Below, piece by piece: positions 46,955-56,132 of a stretch of DNA of 64,000 bases (positions are counted from its first letter, which is position 1; the number at the start of each line of letters is the position of its first letter). A program made the translations under genes and the position numbers. The notes beneath the pieces were generated by a model. That model saw only the letters and a list, made by a program, of their open reading frames with translations, made no database searches and had not been told where the DNA came from. Where the stretch lies: positions 186,001 through 250,000 of the forward strand of contig NZ_QEOO01000016.1 of the NCBI RefSeq assembly GCF_003121585.1. Reading direction: 5' to 3'. This DNA is from Nocardioides speluncae (GTDB lineage: Bacteria > Actinomycetota > Actinomycetes > Propionibacteriales > Nocardioidaceae).

Positions 46955-49507
46955 ATGCCGCGCGGGAAGCTCCGGGTCTACCTTGGCGCCGCGCCGGGCG
47001 TCGGCAAGACCTACGCGATGCTCGGCGAGGGGCACCGGCGCGCCGCGCGCGGGACGGACGTGGTGGTCGGCTTCATCGAAACCCACGGCCGGCCGCTCAC
47101 CGCGGGCATGGTGGACGGGCTGGAGCTGCTAGCGCGGCGCACCCTCGAGTACCGCGGATCCACCTTCACCGAGATGGACCTGGACGCGATCCTGGAACGG
47201 CGGCCGGCGGTGGCGCTGGTCGACGAGCTCGCCCATACCAACATCCCCGGCACCCGCAACGCCAAGCGCTGGCAGGACATCGAGGACCTGCTCGTGGCCG
47301 GGATCGACGTGATCTCCACCGTCAACATCCAGCACCTCGAGTCGCTCAACGACGTGGTCGAGAAGATCACCGGCGTTCCACAGCGGGAGACGGTCCCGGA
47401 CCGCGTCGTCCGCGCCGCCGACCAGATCGAGCTGGTCGACATGAGCCCCGAGGCGCTGCGCCGCCGGATGGCGCACGGCAACATCTACGCGCCGGAGAAG
47501 GTCGACGCGGCGCTGAGCAACTACTTCCGGGTCGGCAACCTGACCGCGCTCCGTGAGCTGGCGCTGCTCTGGGTCGCCGACCGGGTGGACGCTGCGCTGC
47601 AGACCTACAAGACCGAGCACTCGATCGCGACGACGTGGGAGGCGCGCGAGCGGGTGGTGGTGGCGCTGACCGGCGGCCCCGAGGGCGAAACGCTGGTACG
47701 GCGCGCGGCCCGGATCGCGGCCCGGTCCAGTGGCGGTGACCTGCTCGCCGTACACGTGGCGCGGTCCGATGGCCTGACCGGCGCCAGCCCCGAGGCGCTG
47801 GCCAACCAGCGGCGGCTGGTCGAGTCGCTCGGTGGCAGCTACCACCAGATCCTGGGCGACGACGTACCCGATGCGCTGTTGACCTTCGCCCGCGCCGAGA
47901 ACGCCACCCAGCTGGTGATGGGTACGTCGAGCCGCTCGCGGTTCGCACACCTGCTCAGCCCCGGCGTCAACGCGACCACGATCCGCGAGTCCGGCGACAT
48001 CGACGTCCACGTCGTCACTCACGAACACGCCCGGAAGGGCCTGCGGCTGCCTTCTCTCCGCGGCGGTCTGAGCACCCGGCGCCAGCTGCGCGGGCTGCTG
48101 CTGGCGCTGCTCGGCCCGCCGCTGCTGACCCTGCTGCTGACCCAGGCCCGCGGCGACCTGAACCTGGTCAGCGACGCGCTGATCTTCCTGCTGCTGGTCG
48201 TGGTGGTGGCTGTGATGGGTGGCCTGCTGCCGGCGCTGGTGGCCGCGGTGATCGGCTCGATGTTCCTCAACTACTACTTCACGCCCCCGCTCTACAAGTT
48301 CACGATCAATGAGGTCAACAATGCGCTGGCGCTGGTGGTGTTCCTGGTCGTCGCCCTGGTGGTGAGCTCGCTGGTGGACGCTGCCGCCCGGCGATCCCGG
48401 CAGGCGGCGCGGGCCGCAGCCGAGAGCCGCACCCTGGCCGATCTGGCCGGCAGCGCGCTCGGCAGCGAGGACGCGCTGCCGGCGATGCTGGAGCGGCTCC
48501 GCGAGACGTTCGCGCTGACGTCGGTGTCACTGCTGGAGCGGGCAGCGGGAGACGGCGGGGCGGCGTGGGAGGTGGTGGCGAGTGCCGGTACGCCGCCGTG
48601 CCAGCAGCCGCAGGACGCCGACACCGAGGTGCCGGTGGGCGACAAGCTGGTGCTGGCACTGCGAGGCGCACCGCTGGCGGCCGAGGACCGTCGGCTGCTT
48701 GGCGCGTTCGCGGCCCAGGCCGCCGTCGTACTCGACCACACCCGGCTCAGCGCGGCCGCCGCCACGGCGGGCCCGCTCGCCGAGATGAACAACATGCGGA
48801 CGGCGCTGCTCGCCGCCGTCGGCCACGACCTGCGCACGCCGCTGGCCTCGGCGAAGGCGGTCGTGACCGGCCTGCTGAGCCGGGACTTCGCGCTGTCGGA
48901 GGAGGACCGTACCGAGCTGCTGCACACCGCGGACGAGTCGCTGGACCGGCTGAGCGCGCTGGTCGACAACCTGCTCGACATGAGCCGGCTGCAGGCCGGC
49001 GCGCTCGCCGTGGAGACCCGGCGGACCGCGGTCGAGGAGGTGGTCGGCCAGACGCTCGGCGACCTCGGACCGGCGGGCCGCGACGTACTCCTGGACCTGC
49101 CGGCCGACCTGCCGGAGGTACTCGCCGACCCGGGCCTGTTGGAGCGGGTTATCGCCAACCTGGTCGCGAACGCGCTGCGCTACGCGCCTGCCGACCGGCC
49201 GCCGCGGCTGGCCGCGAGCCACCTCGGCGAGCGGGTGGAGGTGCGGGTGATCGATCGTGGGCCGGGCATCCCGAGCGACGACCGCGAGCGGGTGTTCGCG
49301 CCGTTCCAGCGGCTCGGTGACACCGACAACACCACCGGCGTCGGCCTCGGACTGGCCCTGTCGCGCGGGCTCACCGAGGCGATGGGCGGGGAGCTGGCGA
49401 TGGAGGAGACGCCGGGCGGCGGGCTGACGATGGTGGTCGCGCTGCCGGTGGCGCCGCCGTACGACGAGACGCCCGCGCCCGGGCGCCGGGAACGGCAGGC
49501 CACATGA
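46955..49507 (+). CDS. kdpD: KdpD, K+-sensing histidine kinase
   Basis: An 850-residue sensor kinase. N-terminal KdpD domain with Walker A GAAPGVGKT (about 10-18) and DELAHTNIPGTRN, a universal-stress-protein-like domain (about 230-350), four clustered helices (about 385-480), a GAF-like region, a HisKA segment with phospho-acceptor His624 in AAVGHDLRTPLASAKA, and an ATPase domain with NALRYAP, DRGPGIP and GVGLGLAL. Senses low K+ or turgor and phosphorylates KdpE. ATG 46955 is the natural start, 4 bases after the kdpC stop. Confidence 0.97.
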   Translation: MPRGKLRVYLGAAPGVGKTYAMLGEGHRRAARGTDVVVGFIETHGRPLTAGMVDGLELLARRTLEYRGSTFTEMDLDAILERRPAVALVDELAHTNIPGTRNAKRWQDIEDLLVAGIDVISTVNIQHLESLNDVVEKITGVPQRETVPDRVVRAADQIELVDMSPEALRRRMAHGNIYAPEKVDAALSNYFRVGNLTALRELALLWVADRVDAALQTYKTEHSIATTWEARERVVVALTGGPEGETLVRRAARIAARSSGGDLLAVHVARSDGLTGASPEALANQRRLVESLGGSYHQILGDDVPDALLTFARAENATQLVMGTSSRSRFAHLLSPGVNATTIRESGDIDVHVVTHEHARKGLRLPSLRGGLSTRRQLRGLLLALLGPPLLTLLLTQARGDLNLVSDALIFLLLVVVVAVMGGLLPALVAAVIGSMFLNYYFTPPLYKFTINEVNNALALVVFLVVALVVSSLVDAAARRSRQAARAAAESRTLADLAGSALGSEDALPAMLERLRETFALTSVSLLERAAGDGGAAWEVVASAGTPPCQQPQDADTEVPVGDKLVLALRGAPLAAEDRRLLGAFAAQAAVVLDHTRLSAAAATAGPLAEMNNMRTALLAAVGHDLRTPLASAKAVVTGLLSRDFALSEEDRTELLHTADESLDRLSALVDNLLDMSRLQAGALAVETRRTAVEEVVGQTLGDLGPAGRDVLLDLPADLPEVLADPGLLERVIANLVANALRYAPADRPPRLAASHLGERVEVRVIDRGPGIPSDDRERVFAPFQRLGDTDNTTGVGLGLALSRGLTEAMGGELAMEETPGGGLTMVVALPVAPPYDETPAPGRRERQAT

Positions 49508-50184
49508 ACCACGTCCTGGTCGTCGATGACGACCCGCAGATCCTCCGCGCCATGCGGATCACGCTGCGGGCTCGCGGCTACTCGGTCGCGGTGGCCGCCT
49601 CCGGGGCGGACGCGCTGGCTGGGGCTGCCGCACAGCCGCCGGACCTGGTGATCCTCGACCTCGGCCTGCCGGACCTGGACGGCGTGGAGGTGATCGCCGG
49701 GCTGCGCGGCTGGTGCCAGGCACCGATCCTGGTGCTGTCGGGCCGCAGCGACAGCTCGGACAAGGTGGAGGCGCTCGACGCCGGCGCCGACGACTACCTG
49801 ACCAAGCCGTTCGGCATGGACGAGCTGCTGGCCCGGATGCGCGCGCTGTCGCGGCGAGTGGGTGCTCCTGACGACCAGCCGGTGGTGACGATCGGGGCGG
49901 CGTCGGTGGACCTGGCCGCGCGGCGGGTGACCGTCGAGGGCGAGGAAGAGCCGCTCCGGCTGACCCCGACCGAGTGGCACCTGCTGGAGGTGCTGGTCCG
50001 GCACCCCGGCAAGCTGCTCAGCCACCGGCAGCTGCTGCTGGAGGTGTGGGGCCCCGGCTACGAGACCGCCCACGGCAACCTGCGCCTCTACATGGCCCAG
50101 CTGCGCCGCAAGCTCGAACCCGACCCCGCCCGCCCCCGCTACCTCCTCAACGAACCCGGCATGGGCTACCGCTTCGAACCCTGA
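49504..50184 (+). CDS. kdpE: KdpE, OmpR-family response regulator
   Basis: A 226-residue response regulator: receiver domain with phospho-acceptor Asp52 (VILDLGLPDLDG) and switch Lys in DDYLTKPFG, then an OmpR-type winged helix (about 130-226, LTPTEWHLLEVLVRHPGKLLSHRQLL; MGYRFEP). Activates the kdp genes; the phased CGTTAG repeats at 41856 are its likely site. ATGA overlap with kdpD; followed at once by repeat array C. Confidence 0.97.
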   Translation: MNHVLVVDDDPQILRAMRITLRARGYSVAVAASGADALAGAAAQPPDLVILDLGLPDLDGVEVIAGLRGWCQAPILVLSGRSDSSDKVEALDAGADDYLTKPFGMDELLARMRALSRRVGAPDDQPVVTIGAASVDLAARRVTVEGEEEPLRLTPTEWHLLEVLVRHPGKLLSHRQLLLEVWGPGYETAHGNLRLYMAQLRRKLEPDPARPRYLLNEPGMGYRFEP

Positions 50185-50321
50185 CCCGGCCCGTCTTCAC
50201 GCGTGCGCGCGCTGACCCGGCCCGTGTTAACGCGTGCGCGCGCCGACCCGGCCCGTGTTCACACGAACGGTGTCAAGACGGGCCGGGTCGACGCTTCTGG
50301 GCGTCAAGACGGGGCGGGTCG
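50182..50321. repeat. 31-bp-period inverted repeat array C
   Basis: Forward cores TGACCCGGCCCGTNTTNACGC start at 50182, 50213 and 50244 (31 bp steps). Reverse cores end at 50289 and 50320 (31 bp step); the switch from last forward start to first reverse end is 45 bp, as in arrays A and B. The centre folds as a long hairpin around GAAC. Starts in the kdpE stop codon, so it may terminate the kdp transcript. Confidence 0.88.
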
Positions 50322-50336
50322 GCGAGGATGGGGAGC

Positions 50337-50555
50337 GTGAGGCCGAAGAAGGGCGACAAGGTGACGGCGGTGAAGGCCATCGGGGGCGGGTTCCGGCTCG
50401 ACGTACCGAAGGGGTCGCACGGCACGGTCACGAAGGCGATCGGCGGCGGACCGCTGGTGGTGAAGTTCGTGGTGACCACCGGGTTGATCGGCAAGCCCCG
50501 CGAGGTGGAGCTGCACGTTCACGAGGACGAGATCACCAGAGCGCCGCGGCGCTGA
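50337..50555 (+). CDS. Small SH3-like hypothetical protein
   Basis: 72 residues starting at GTG 50337 behind GATGGGGA (ATG 50328 is also possible). Beta-rich and basic, with the phrase KAIGGG twice (VKAIGGGFRLDVPKGSHG, VTKAIGGGPLVVKF), suggesting a small SH3- or KOW-like barrel. Real by composition and RBS, but the function is unknown. It begins only 15 bases after repeat array C. Confidence 0.6.
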   Translation: MRPKKGDKVTAVKAIGGGFRLDVPKGSHGTVTKAIGGGPLVVKFVVTTGLIGKPREVELHVHEDEITRAPRR

Positions 50556-50712
50556 CTCCGCGGCGACCTGGCTTCCCCGGATGTTGACAAATCAGCATCG
50601 TCTGTAAACAGCATGTGTGACCACTGCCACAGCAATTCGCAGGTCGAGCGGCGCAGGAAGGGGGCGTCGGATTGGCCCACTGCGACGGGTACGGCGTCCC
50701 TACGATCGGACC

Positions 50713-51210
50713 ATGACGACGACCGAGAACCCCGTGACGACTGCCGCACCTGCCCGGCTCGACATCGACGCGGCCGCGCCCGCGTTCAGCAAGGCCATGT
50801 CCCACCTCGACAACGCGACCAACCGCGAGCTGGACCGGGTCGGCATCGACCCGCTGCTGCGTGAGCTGGTCAAGGCGCGCGTCTCGCAGATCAACGGCTG
50901 CTCGTACTGCATCGACATGCACACCAAGGACGCCCGGGCCAAGGGCGAGACCGAGCAGCGGCTGTACGGGCTGGCCGCATGGCGGGAGACGCCGTTCTTC
51001 ACCGAGCGGGAGCGGGCCGCGCTGGCCTTCGCCGAGAAGGTCACGCTGCTCGCGGTCGACCACGTCCCGGGCGCCGACTGGGACGCGGCCGCTGCCCACT
51101 TCAGCCCAGACGAGCTCGGCGCACTGGTCGCGATGATCACGACCATCAACGCCTGGAACGCGATCGGTGTCACCACCCACACGTGGGAGGTCGGCTCCTA
51201 CCAGCCGTAG
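50713..51210 (+). CDS. AhpD-like carboxymuconolactone decarboxylase family protein
   Basis: A 165-residue all-helical protein with the peroxidase-type motif NGCSYCIDMHTKDA: Cys63, Cys66 and His70 match the CxxCxxxH active site of AhpD-like alkylhydroperoxidases. It probably reduces peroxides or serves as a thiol redox partner. ATG 50713 is chosen since homology begins just after it. In the 157-base gap before it, TGTTGACAAATC and GTCTGTAAACAGC at 50583-50613 form an imperfect dyad that could be a promoter or operator. Confidence 0.88.
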   Translation: MTTTENPVTTAAPARLDIDAAAPAFSKAMSHLDNATNRELDRVGIDPLLRELVKARVSQINGCSYCIDMHTKDARAKGETEQRLYGLAAWRETPFFTERERAALAFAEKVTLLAVDHVPGADWDAAAAHFSPDELGALVAMITTINAWNAIGVTTHTWEVGSYQP

Positions 51211-51225
51211 CGGCCTGGGCTGCTC

Positions 51226-51993
51226 TCAGGGAGTGGCGTACAGCTGGGCGTGCGCCTTGACCATCAGCGTGTTCAGGGTCGAGAGCTTCAGGCTAATGAC
51301 GCTCAGCGTCGGGCCCATCAGCGTCATCACGTTGGGGTCGGGCGCGAGCAGGCCCTCGACACTGGCGTAGTGGTGGTGGCCGCCCATCAGGTGGCCGATC
51401 TCGTGCGCCATGGTCTTGCCGGTGGCCTGCCGGACCGGCAGCGGAATCGTGCCGCCGGTGGTCGGGTCGTCGAACCGCTCGCCGACGGCGAACGCGCGGT
51501 CGGCGTACCGGACGCCGCCGATGCAGTCCGCCAGGCCCGCGACGTTGTTGCCGAGCGGGCTGCCCTCCGACGTGATGTTCTTGCTGGTCATTGTGTAGAC
51601 AACGTCGACGCCGGCCGGTCGCCGGCCGCCGTACAGATCCTTGGCCTGCTGGGTGAGTCCGCCGGCGTCCAGGCCGGTGAAGGACACCGTCTGGTAGGTC
51701 GCGACCACGTCGATGTTGAGCGGCGAGTACGCCGTGCGCATCGCGGTCACGGCGCTCGCGGCCTCGGCCTGCGGGACGCCGTCGAGCAGGATCCGAACGT
51801 CGAGGCGCACCGGCGTGTTGTCGACCGACACCGCGTGCGGCACCAGCTGGGTGCAGCCGAGAGTCGGCTCCACGTCGAGGATCGGCGGCAGCACGATCGG
51901 GTCGGCCCCGGCCGGCCCGGGCGTCGTGGCGAGAAGTACGCCGGCAGCTAGGGCCACGGCGGAAGCAAGGGATCGTTTAGGCAGACGGACCAT
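51226..51993 (-). CDS. Secreted zinc metalloprotease (metzincin motif)
   Basis: A 255-residue protein with a Sec signal peptide (about 1-30, KRSLASAVALAAGVLLATTPGPAGA) and the zinc motif HEIGHLMGGHH (His197, Glu198, His201, His207), the HExxHxxGxxH pattern of metzincins. Resembles reprolysin-like bacterial secreted proteases. Convergent with the AhpD-like gene. A perfect 24-bp palindrome lies about 145 bases upstream of its start. Confidence 0.85.
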   Translation of the reverse strand: MVRLPKRSLASAVALAAGVLLATTPGPAGADPIVLPPILDVEPTLGCTQLVPHAVSVDNTPVRLDVRILLDGVPQAEAASAVTAMRTAYSPLNIDVVATYQTVSFTGLDAGGLTQQAKDLYGGRRPAGVDVVYTMTSKNITSEGSPLGNNVAGLADCIGGVRYADRAFAVGERFDDPTTGGTIPLPVRQATGKTMAHEIGHLMGGHHHYASVEGLLAPDPNVMTLMGPTLSVISLKLSTLNTLMVKAHAQLYATP

Positions 51994-52138
51994 GGCAGGC
52001 CTCCCCAGGCAGGTACCGGGAGTGGCGGGTCTCCCGGTTACTGGAGAACGACCGCACGACCCAGCCGGTTACGCGACCCGCCGGACTGCCCGTCCAGAAC
52101 TGTCCCAGCCCACGCGAAGTTTCCGACGGGGAGGGACG

Positions 52139-52162
52139 GTTTCACTAGGTACCTAGTGAAAC
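52139..52162. promoter_or_regulatory. Perfect 24-bp palindrome
   Basis: GTTTCACTAGGT followed directly by its exact reverse complement. It lies between the DoxX-like gene (ends 52173) and the metalloprotease (starts 51993), both on the minus strand, so it may be an operator for the protease or, less likely without a T-run, a terminator of the DoxX-like gene. Confidence 0.6.
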
Positions 52163-52172
52163 TGCCCGCCAA

Positions 52173-52433
52173 TCAGCCGCGACGGGCGAGGGCGGTCTTG
52201 CCGCCGAGGAAGGCGCCGTAGGCCGCGAGGCCGGCGACGCCGAGCTTGCGGGTCTTGCGCGGGATCAGGGCGAGTCCGAGGGCGACCTCGGTGGCGCCGT
52301 TGCTGTAGACCCACTTACGCGTGTTGTTGGGGAAGGGCAGCTTCGAGATGGGCTCGAAGACCTGGGGCGCGGCGAAGTGGGCGGCGCCGGTCGCGGCGAT
52401 CAGGCCGCCGACGACGAGGGACGTACGGGACAT
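52173..52433 (-). CDS. DoxX-like small membrane protein
   Basis: 86 residues with two or three short membrane segments (about 3-20, 42-55, 60-80) and GAAHFAAPQVFEPISKLPFP, typical of a small DoxX-related family. Start ATG 52433 follows AAGGATCACCG; a longer form to 52478 adds an unlikely leader. Function unknown. Confidence 0.72.
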   Translation of the reverse strand: MSRTSLVVGGLIAATGAAHFAAPQVFEPISKLPFPNNTRKWVYSNGATEVALGLALIPRKTRKLGVAGLAAYGAFLGGKTALARRG

Positions 52434-52577
52434 CGGTGATCCTTCGGTTGAGTGTCGTGCCGCGGCCAGTCTGCCCAATCAATGCAAAATCCGCCCGCCA
52501 CCACGCGGTAGCGGCCGTGACCGTCGCCACAGGTATCCGCCGGATGGCGGCACGGCTACGGCGGCTCCGCGTCGAAC

Positions 52578-53120
52578 GTGAACGCGATGAAGCCCGGCCT
52601 GGTCGCCCGCGGGTATGCCGAGTCCGAGATCTACTCGCTCGACTTCCCCAACGACATCGGCAACGCCGCGGTGGCCCGGCGGCTGTCGACGCTGGTCGAC
52701 CAGGTGCTCGCCGACACCGGCGCCACCGAGGTCGACCTGATCGGCTTCTCGATGGGCAGCCTGAGCGCGCGCTACGTCAAGAACCTCGGTGGCGGCCCCA
52801 AGGTCGAGCACTACGCCAGCATCGCCGGCCCGAACCACGGCACCTCGCAGGCCTACTGGGCGTGGCTGTTCGGCATCTACCCGGCGTACGAGATGTACAG
52901 CGGCTCGGCGTTCATGCGGAACCTCAACGCGACCGACGAGACCCCCGGCTCGGTCTCCTACGCCACCTGGGTCTCGAGCTGCGACGGCACCATCGACCCG
53001 CCGCGCTCGACCTTCCTCTCGGGCGCGGAGAACCACTGGACCGAGGCCTGCATCAAGCACAACGACATGCCCGGCACCGCCGAGGTGATCGACGGCATCG
53101 TCGACCACTTCGCGTCCTAG
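52578..53120 (+). pseudogene. 5'-truncated secreted lipase
   Basis: About 180 residues of a lipase class 2 (EstA/LipB-like) protein with complete core motifs: nucleophile LIGFSMGSLSARY, SIAGPNHGTSQ, then Asp in SSCDGTIDPP and His near IKHNDMP. Read upstream without a start codon, the frame continues HGYGGSASNVNAMK, the oxyanion loop, and meets a TGA at about 52515. The usual signal peptide and first strand are absent. Either a dead fragment or an internal-start product from GTG 52578 that could not be secreted. Confidence 0.7.
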
Positions 53121-53125
53121 AGCCT

Positions 53126-53668
53126 CTAAAGCGGGGTGATGCCGTTCTTGTGGCGGCTGGCGAGCTCTGAGTAGTAGGGACCGTTGTGCTCGACCCAGAA
53201 CTCGGCGGGCGTGCCGGTGATCGGCTTCTTGACCGTGGCCGGTGAGCCGACCGCGAGTACGCCGTCGGGGATCTCGGCCTTGGCGGTGACCATGGAGCCG
53301 GCCGCGACCAGCGAGCCGGCCCCGATCACCGAGTCGTCGAGCATGGTGCTGCCGTTGCCGAGCAGCGCCTTGGCCCCGAGGGCCTTGCCATGCATCACAC
53401 ACAGGTGGGCGACGGTGGCGCCGGGGCCGATCTCGATCTCGGCGCCGGGCGCGCCGTGGATGACCGAGTTGTCCTGCACGTTGGCACCCTCGCGAACCAC
53501 GATCGTGCAGATGTCGGCGCGCAGCACCGCGCCGTACCAGATGCTGGCGCCCTGTTCCACCGTCACGTCGCCGATCAAGGTCGCGGTCGGCGCCACGAAT
53601 GCCTCGGGGTGAACCGTGGGCCGCTTGCCCTCGAATTCGTAAAGTTTCAACTTAACTCCTGGCGTCAC
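53126..53668 (-). CDS. Gamma-carbonic-anhydrase-like protein
   Basis: A 180-residue left-handed beta-helix protein of the gamma-CA/YrdA family, with hexapeptide repeats and metal-ligand His in NSVIHGAP and ATVAHLCVMHG. Binds Zn or Fe as a trimer; carbonic anhydrase activity is possible but not certain. Two starts compete: GTG 53668, and TTG 53650 with an AGGAG at good spacing, which gives the common KLYEFEGKRPTV N-terminus. Confidence 0.9.
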   Translation of the reverse strand: MTPGVKLKLYEFEGKRPTVHPEAFVAPTATLIGDVTVEQGASIWYGAVLRADICTIVVREGANVQDNSVIHGAPGAEIEIGPGATVAHLCVMHGKALGAKALLGNGSTMLDDSVIGAGSLVAAGSMVTAKAEIPDGVLAVGSPATVKKPITGTPAEFWVEHNGPYYSELASRHKNGITPL

Positions 53669-53736
53669 TTGACCTGGGCTTACTCGTTGTGAGTGCAGGA
53701 ACGCATCCCCGCGCCCGCCACCGCCTGGAGTGTGTC

Positions 53737-54075
53737 ATGACGCCGCTTCCCCGACGTTCGGCACCGAGTTCGCTCGGCGCCGCGCTGCGGTACGGCGGCA
53801 TTCGCGGGGTCGCCCTCACCTCCTTCCTCGCCGGCAGCGTGCTGATCTCGCTCGGCGTCGCGACCCTCACCGACCGCGAGGACGACGACCTCGCCGAGCT
53901 GATCTCCCGCCACCAGTGCTCCCGGCACGCCAAGCCAGGCGCGCCGTCGAGCGCGCTGATCCGCAACGAGGCCGGTGCCGTGGTGCAGGTGCCGCTGCAG
54001 CAGGGCTGGGCGGTCCGCGACGGCCGCCAGCCGGGTGAGCTGCTCGCGCTCTGCCGCGGGCCGGCGACGCGCTAG
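53737..54075 (+). CDS. Small single-helix membrane protein
   Basis: 112 residues with one membrane helix (about 25-45, VALTSFLAGSVLISLGVATL) and a soluble tail with two Cys (HQCSRH; LALCRG). Unrecognised family. ATG 53737 is preferred over GTG 53689. The gene is divergent from the gamma-CA gene and convergent with the PLD gene. Confidence 0.55.
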   Translation: MTPLPRRSAPSSLGAALRYGGIRGVALTSFLAGSVLISLGVATLTDREDDDLAELISRHQCSRHAKPGAPSSALIRNEAGAVVQVPLQQGWAVRDGRQPGELLALCRGPATR

Positions 54076-54111
54076 TCCTGTTGGGCATCAGCCAACCGCC
54101 ACGCGTTCGTT

Positions 54112-55566
54112 TCAGAACCGCGTGGTCCCCCGCAGGCGTCGCGGTCGGCCGTCAGGATCGTAGAAGGCGCGGTACGCCGCCCGGGCCCAGAGCCGAGTGC
54201 GTGCCGGCAAGGCTCGGGGCACGTGTTCGTGGATGCGGCTCCCTCGGGCGCCCACTCGCTCGGCCCACAGGGCCAGCGCGCCACTCAGGTCGGACAACCG
54301 CGGGTCGTCCTGCGATAGGCCGAGATGCTCGGCCCACAGCGATGTCCGGAGGCTCTGGGGCAACACCCCGCCGGGGTCGACGGCCGCGCACGTTATCTCG
54401 GAGTCGTGGGTCCAGGAGCGCAAGTTGAGGTTGTCGGAACCGACGGTCATCCAGCGATCGTCGACCACGCACACCTTGGCGTGCACATAGATCGGCGTCC
54501 CCGCGGCGTTCTCGAGGTCGAACATCGCGAACCGGTCGCCCCCGGCTTCGAGCAGCTGGTCCCAGGCCAGCCGTTGCCCGAAGAACATGGGTGGCCCGCC
54601 GAGGCGGTTGTCCTCCTCGGGGTAGCGCGGGACGACGGCGATCACCTGCAGCTCCGGTTCGCGTCGGAGCGCCTCGGCGAGCGTGGTGGACACGACGTCC
54701 GACCAGAAGTACTGGTCCTCGATGTAGATCATCCGGCGCGCCCGCGCGAACGCACGTGAGTAGGCCCGCGCGATCGAGCGTTCCCCCTGGGGCGCGAAGG
54801 GGTACGCCGGCCGCTTGGCCGGGTAAGTGCGCAGGATCTGCACCTGGTGCGGACCGGCATCGGGAGGCGGTTCCCAGCGCTCCGGCAACCGCTCGGGGTG
54901 CCGCGGCATCCTGGCCAGCCGATGGACGACCGCTCGATACGGGTTGCGATGGTCGAGCGGCGTCGGGTCATCCCAGCGCTCCGCGAACGTGTCGAGGACA
55001 TGAGCCACCGCAGGTCCGCGAATCTCCGCCATCGCGTCGTGCCAGGGCGGCGTCGCGCCGTACCGCTTGTCCAGCGGCGGGGCCTGGGGGTCGCCCGCGT
55101 GGGCTGCGTCGTCACGACGACCGTGACACAGGTCGATGCCGCCGATGAACGCGACGTCCTCCTCCGGCCTGCCCTTCCGTCGTACGACGAAGAGCTTCTG
55201 GTGGTGGGACCCGCCGCGGCGCACTCTCTCGTCGAGGAGTGCTTCTCCGCCGCTCTCGTTGATGACAGTGCCGAGGTGTGTGTTCTCCTCGCTGTTGAGC
55301 TTGCCCGGGTGCGAGCGCCACAACAGCGCACGGACCTCGACGCCGCGGCGCCCTGCTGACGACAGGAGCTCCGCGACGGTCGGGCCGTCCTCCGCCATCC
55401 GCTCGTCGGCGTCGCGCCAGTCGGTCAGGAAGATCCGGTCCCCGGACTGGGTCGAACCGATGACCTCCAGGAGGCGATCGAAGTAGTCGGCTCCGTGCAC
55501 GTGCGGAGTCAGAAGGTTCCCGGAGGTCCAGGGGCGCTCAGCGGCAGGAAGGAACCACTCGCTCAC
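54112..55566 (-). CDS. Phospholipase D-family protein
   Basis: A 484-residue protein with two HKD motifs: GGSHHQKLFVVRR...VAFIGGIDL (about 118-145) and YVHAKVCVVDDRWMTVGSDN (about 355-375), which make up one active site. No signal peptide, so it may act on cytoplasmic-face phospholipids or another phosphodiester. Resembles cardiolipin synthase/PLD-like proteins of actinobacteria, of usual length. Confidence 0.9.
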   Translation of the reverse strand: MSEWFLPAAERPWTSGNLLTPHVHGADYFDRLLEVIGSTQSGDRIFLTDWRDADERMAEDGPTVAELLSSAGRRGVEVRALLWRSHPGKLNSEENTHLGTVINESGGEALLDERVRRGGSHHQKLFVVRRKGRPEEDVAFIGGIDLCHGRRDDAAHAGDPQAPPLDKRYGATPPWHDAMAEIRGPAVAHVLDTFAERWDDPTPLDHRNPYRAVVHRLARMPRHPERLPERWEPPPDAGPHQVQILRTYPAKRPAYPFAPQGERSIARAYSRAFARARRMIYIEDQYFWSDVVSTTLAEALRREPELQVIAVVPRYPEEDNRLGGPPMFFGQRLAWDQLLEAGGDRFAMFDLENAAGTPIYVHAKVCVVDDRWMTVGSDNLNLRSWTHDSEITCAAVDPGGVLPQSLRTSLWAEHLGLSQDDPRLSDLSGALALWAERVGARGSRIHEHVPRALPARTRLWARAAYRAFYDPDGRPRRLRGTTRF

Positions 55567-55698
55567 CGTCTCAGGGTCTCAGCAGCGGTGGAGATCGTCC
55601 ACGCCGTGAACAGTGCTCGCTCGCCGAGTCAACCCTGAGAGCAGGTCGAGGTGAGAGACTGCTGGCGGGGTTCGCGGCAGCGGACGGAGGGATGCGTT

Positions 55699-56109
55699 GT
55701 GGCGCTGGTTACCGAGGTACTTCTCGTCAGCGGCGTGGCACTGGACCTAGTGGGTGCTGGTGTTCTCTCCCATGCCCACAACGCCGAGTCGATCGTCGTA
55801 CTGCGCGAGAAGATCGACGAAGAGGGCACCGCATTAGGGGAGCCCGACGAGGTCTCCACTCACGCCAAGCTCCTGGCGGAAAAGCGGATCGGCTTCCTGC
55901 TCCTGACCGTCGGGCTGGTTCTCTACTTGAGCGGAGTCGTCCTGAAGAGCCCCGAGGGCCTGGCAACGATGGCGCCCATCGCGGTGGGCGTGGTGCTGGC
56001 CGGGCTCGTCACCAGCGTCGTCTTCATTCGAGTGGCCGGCAACCGGCTTCGCGCGCAGACACACCGAGCCGACGAGCAGCAAGACCCCGGCGCGCTGCCC
56101 GAGCAGTAG
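55699..56109 (+). CDS. Hypothetical membrane protein with three helices
   Basis: 136 residues with helices at about 5-22, 62-80 and 86-106, and a charged loop between the first two (LREKIDEEGTALGEPDEVSTHAK). GTG 55699 follows GGAGGG and opens directly into the first helix. I do not recognise the family. Confidence 0.65.
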   Translation: MALVTEVLLVSGVALDLVGAGVLSHAHNAESIVVLREKIDEEGTALGEPDEVSTHAKLLAEKRIGFLLLTVGLVLYLSGVVLKSPEGLATMAPIAVGVVLAGLVTSVVFIRVAGNRLRAQTHRADEQQDPGALPEQ

Positions 56110-56132
56110 CCCTCTGTTGCCATGGTGAACGC

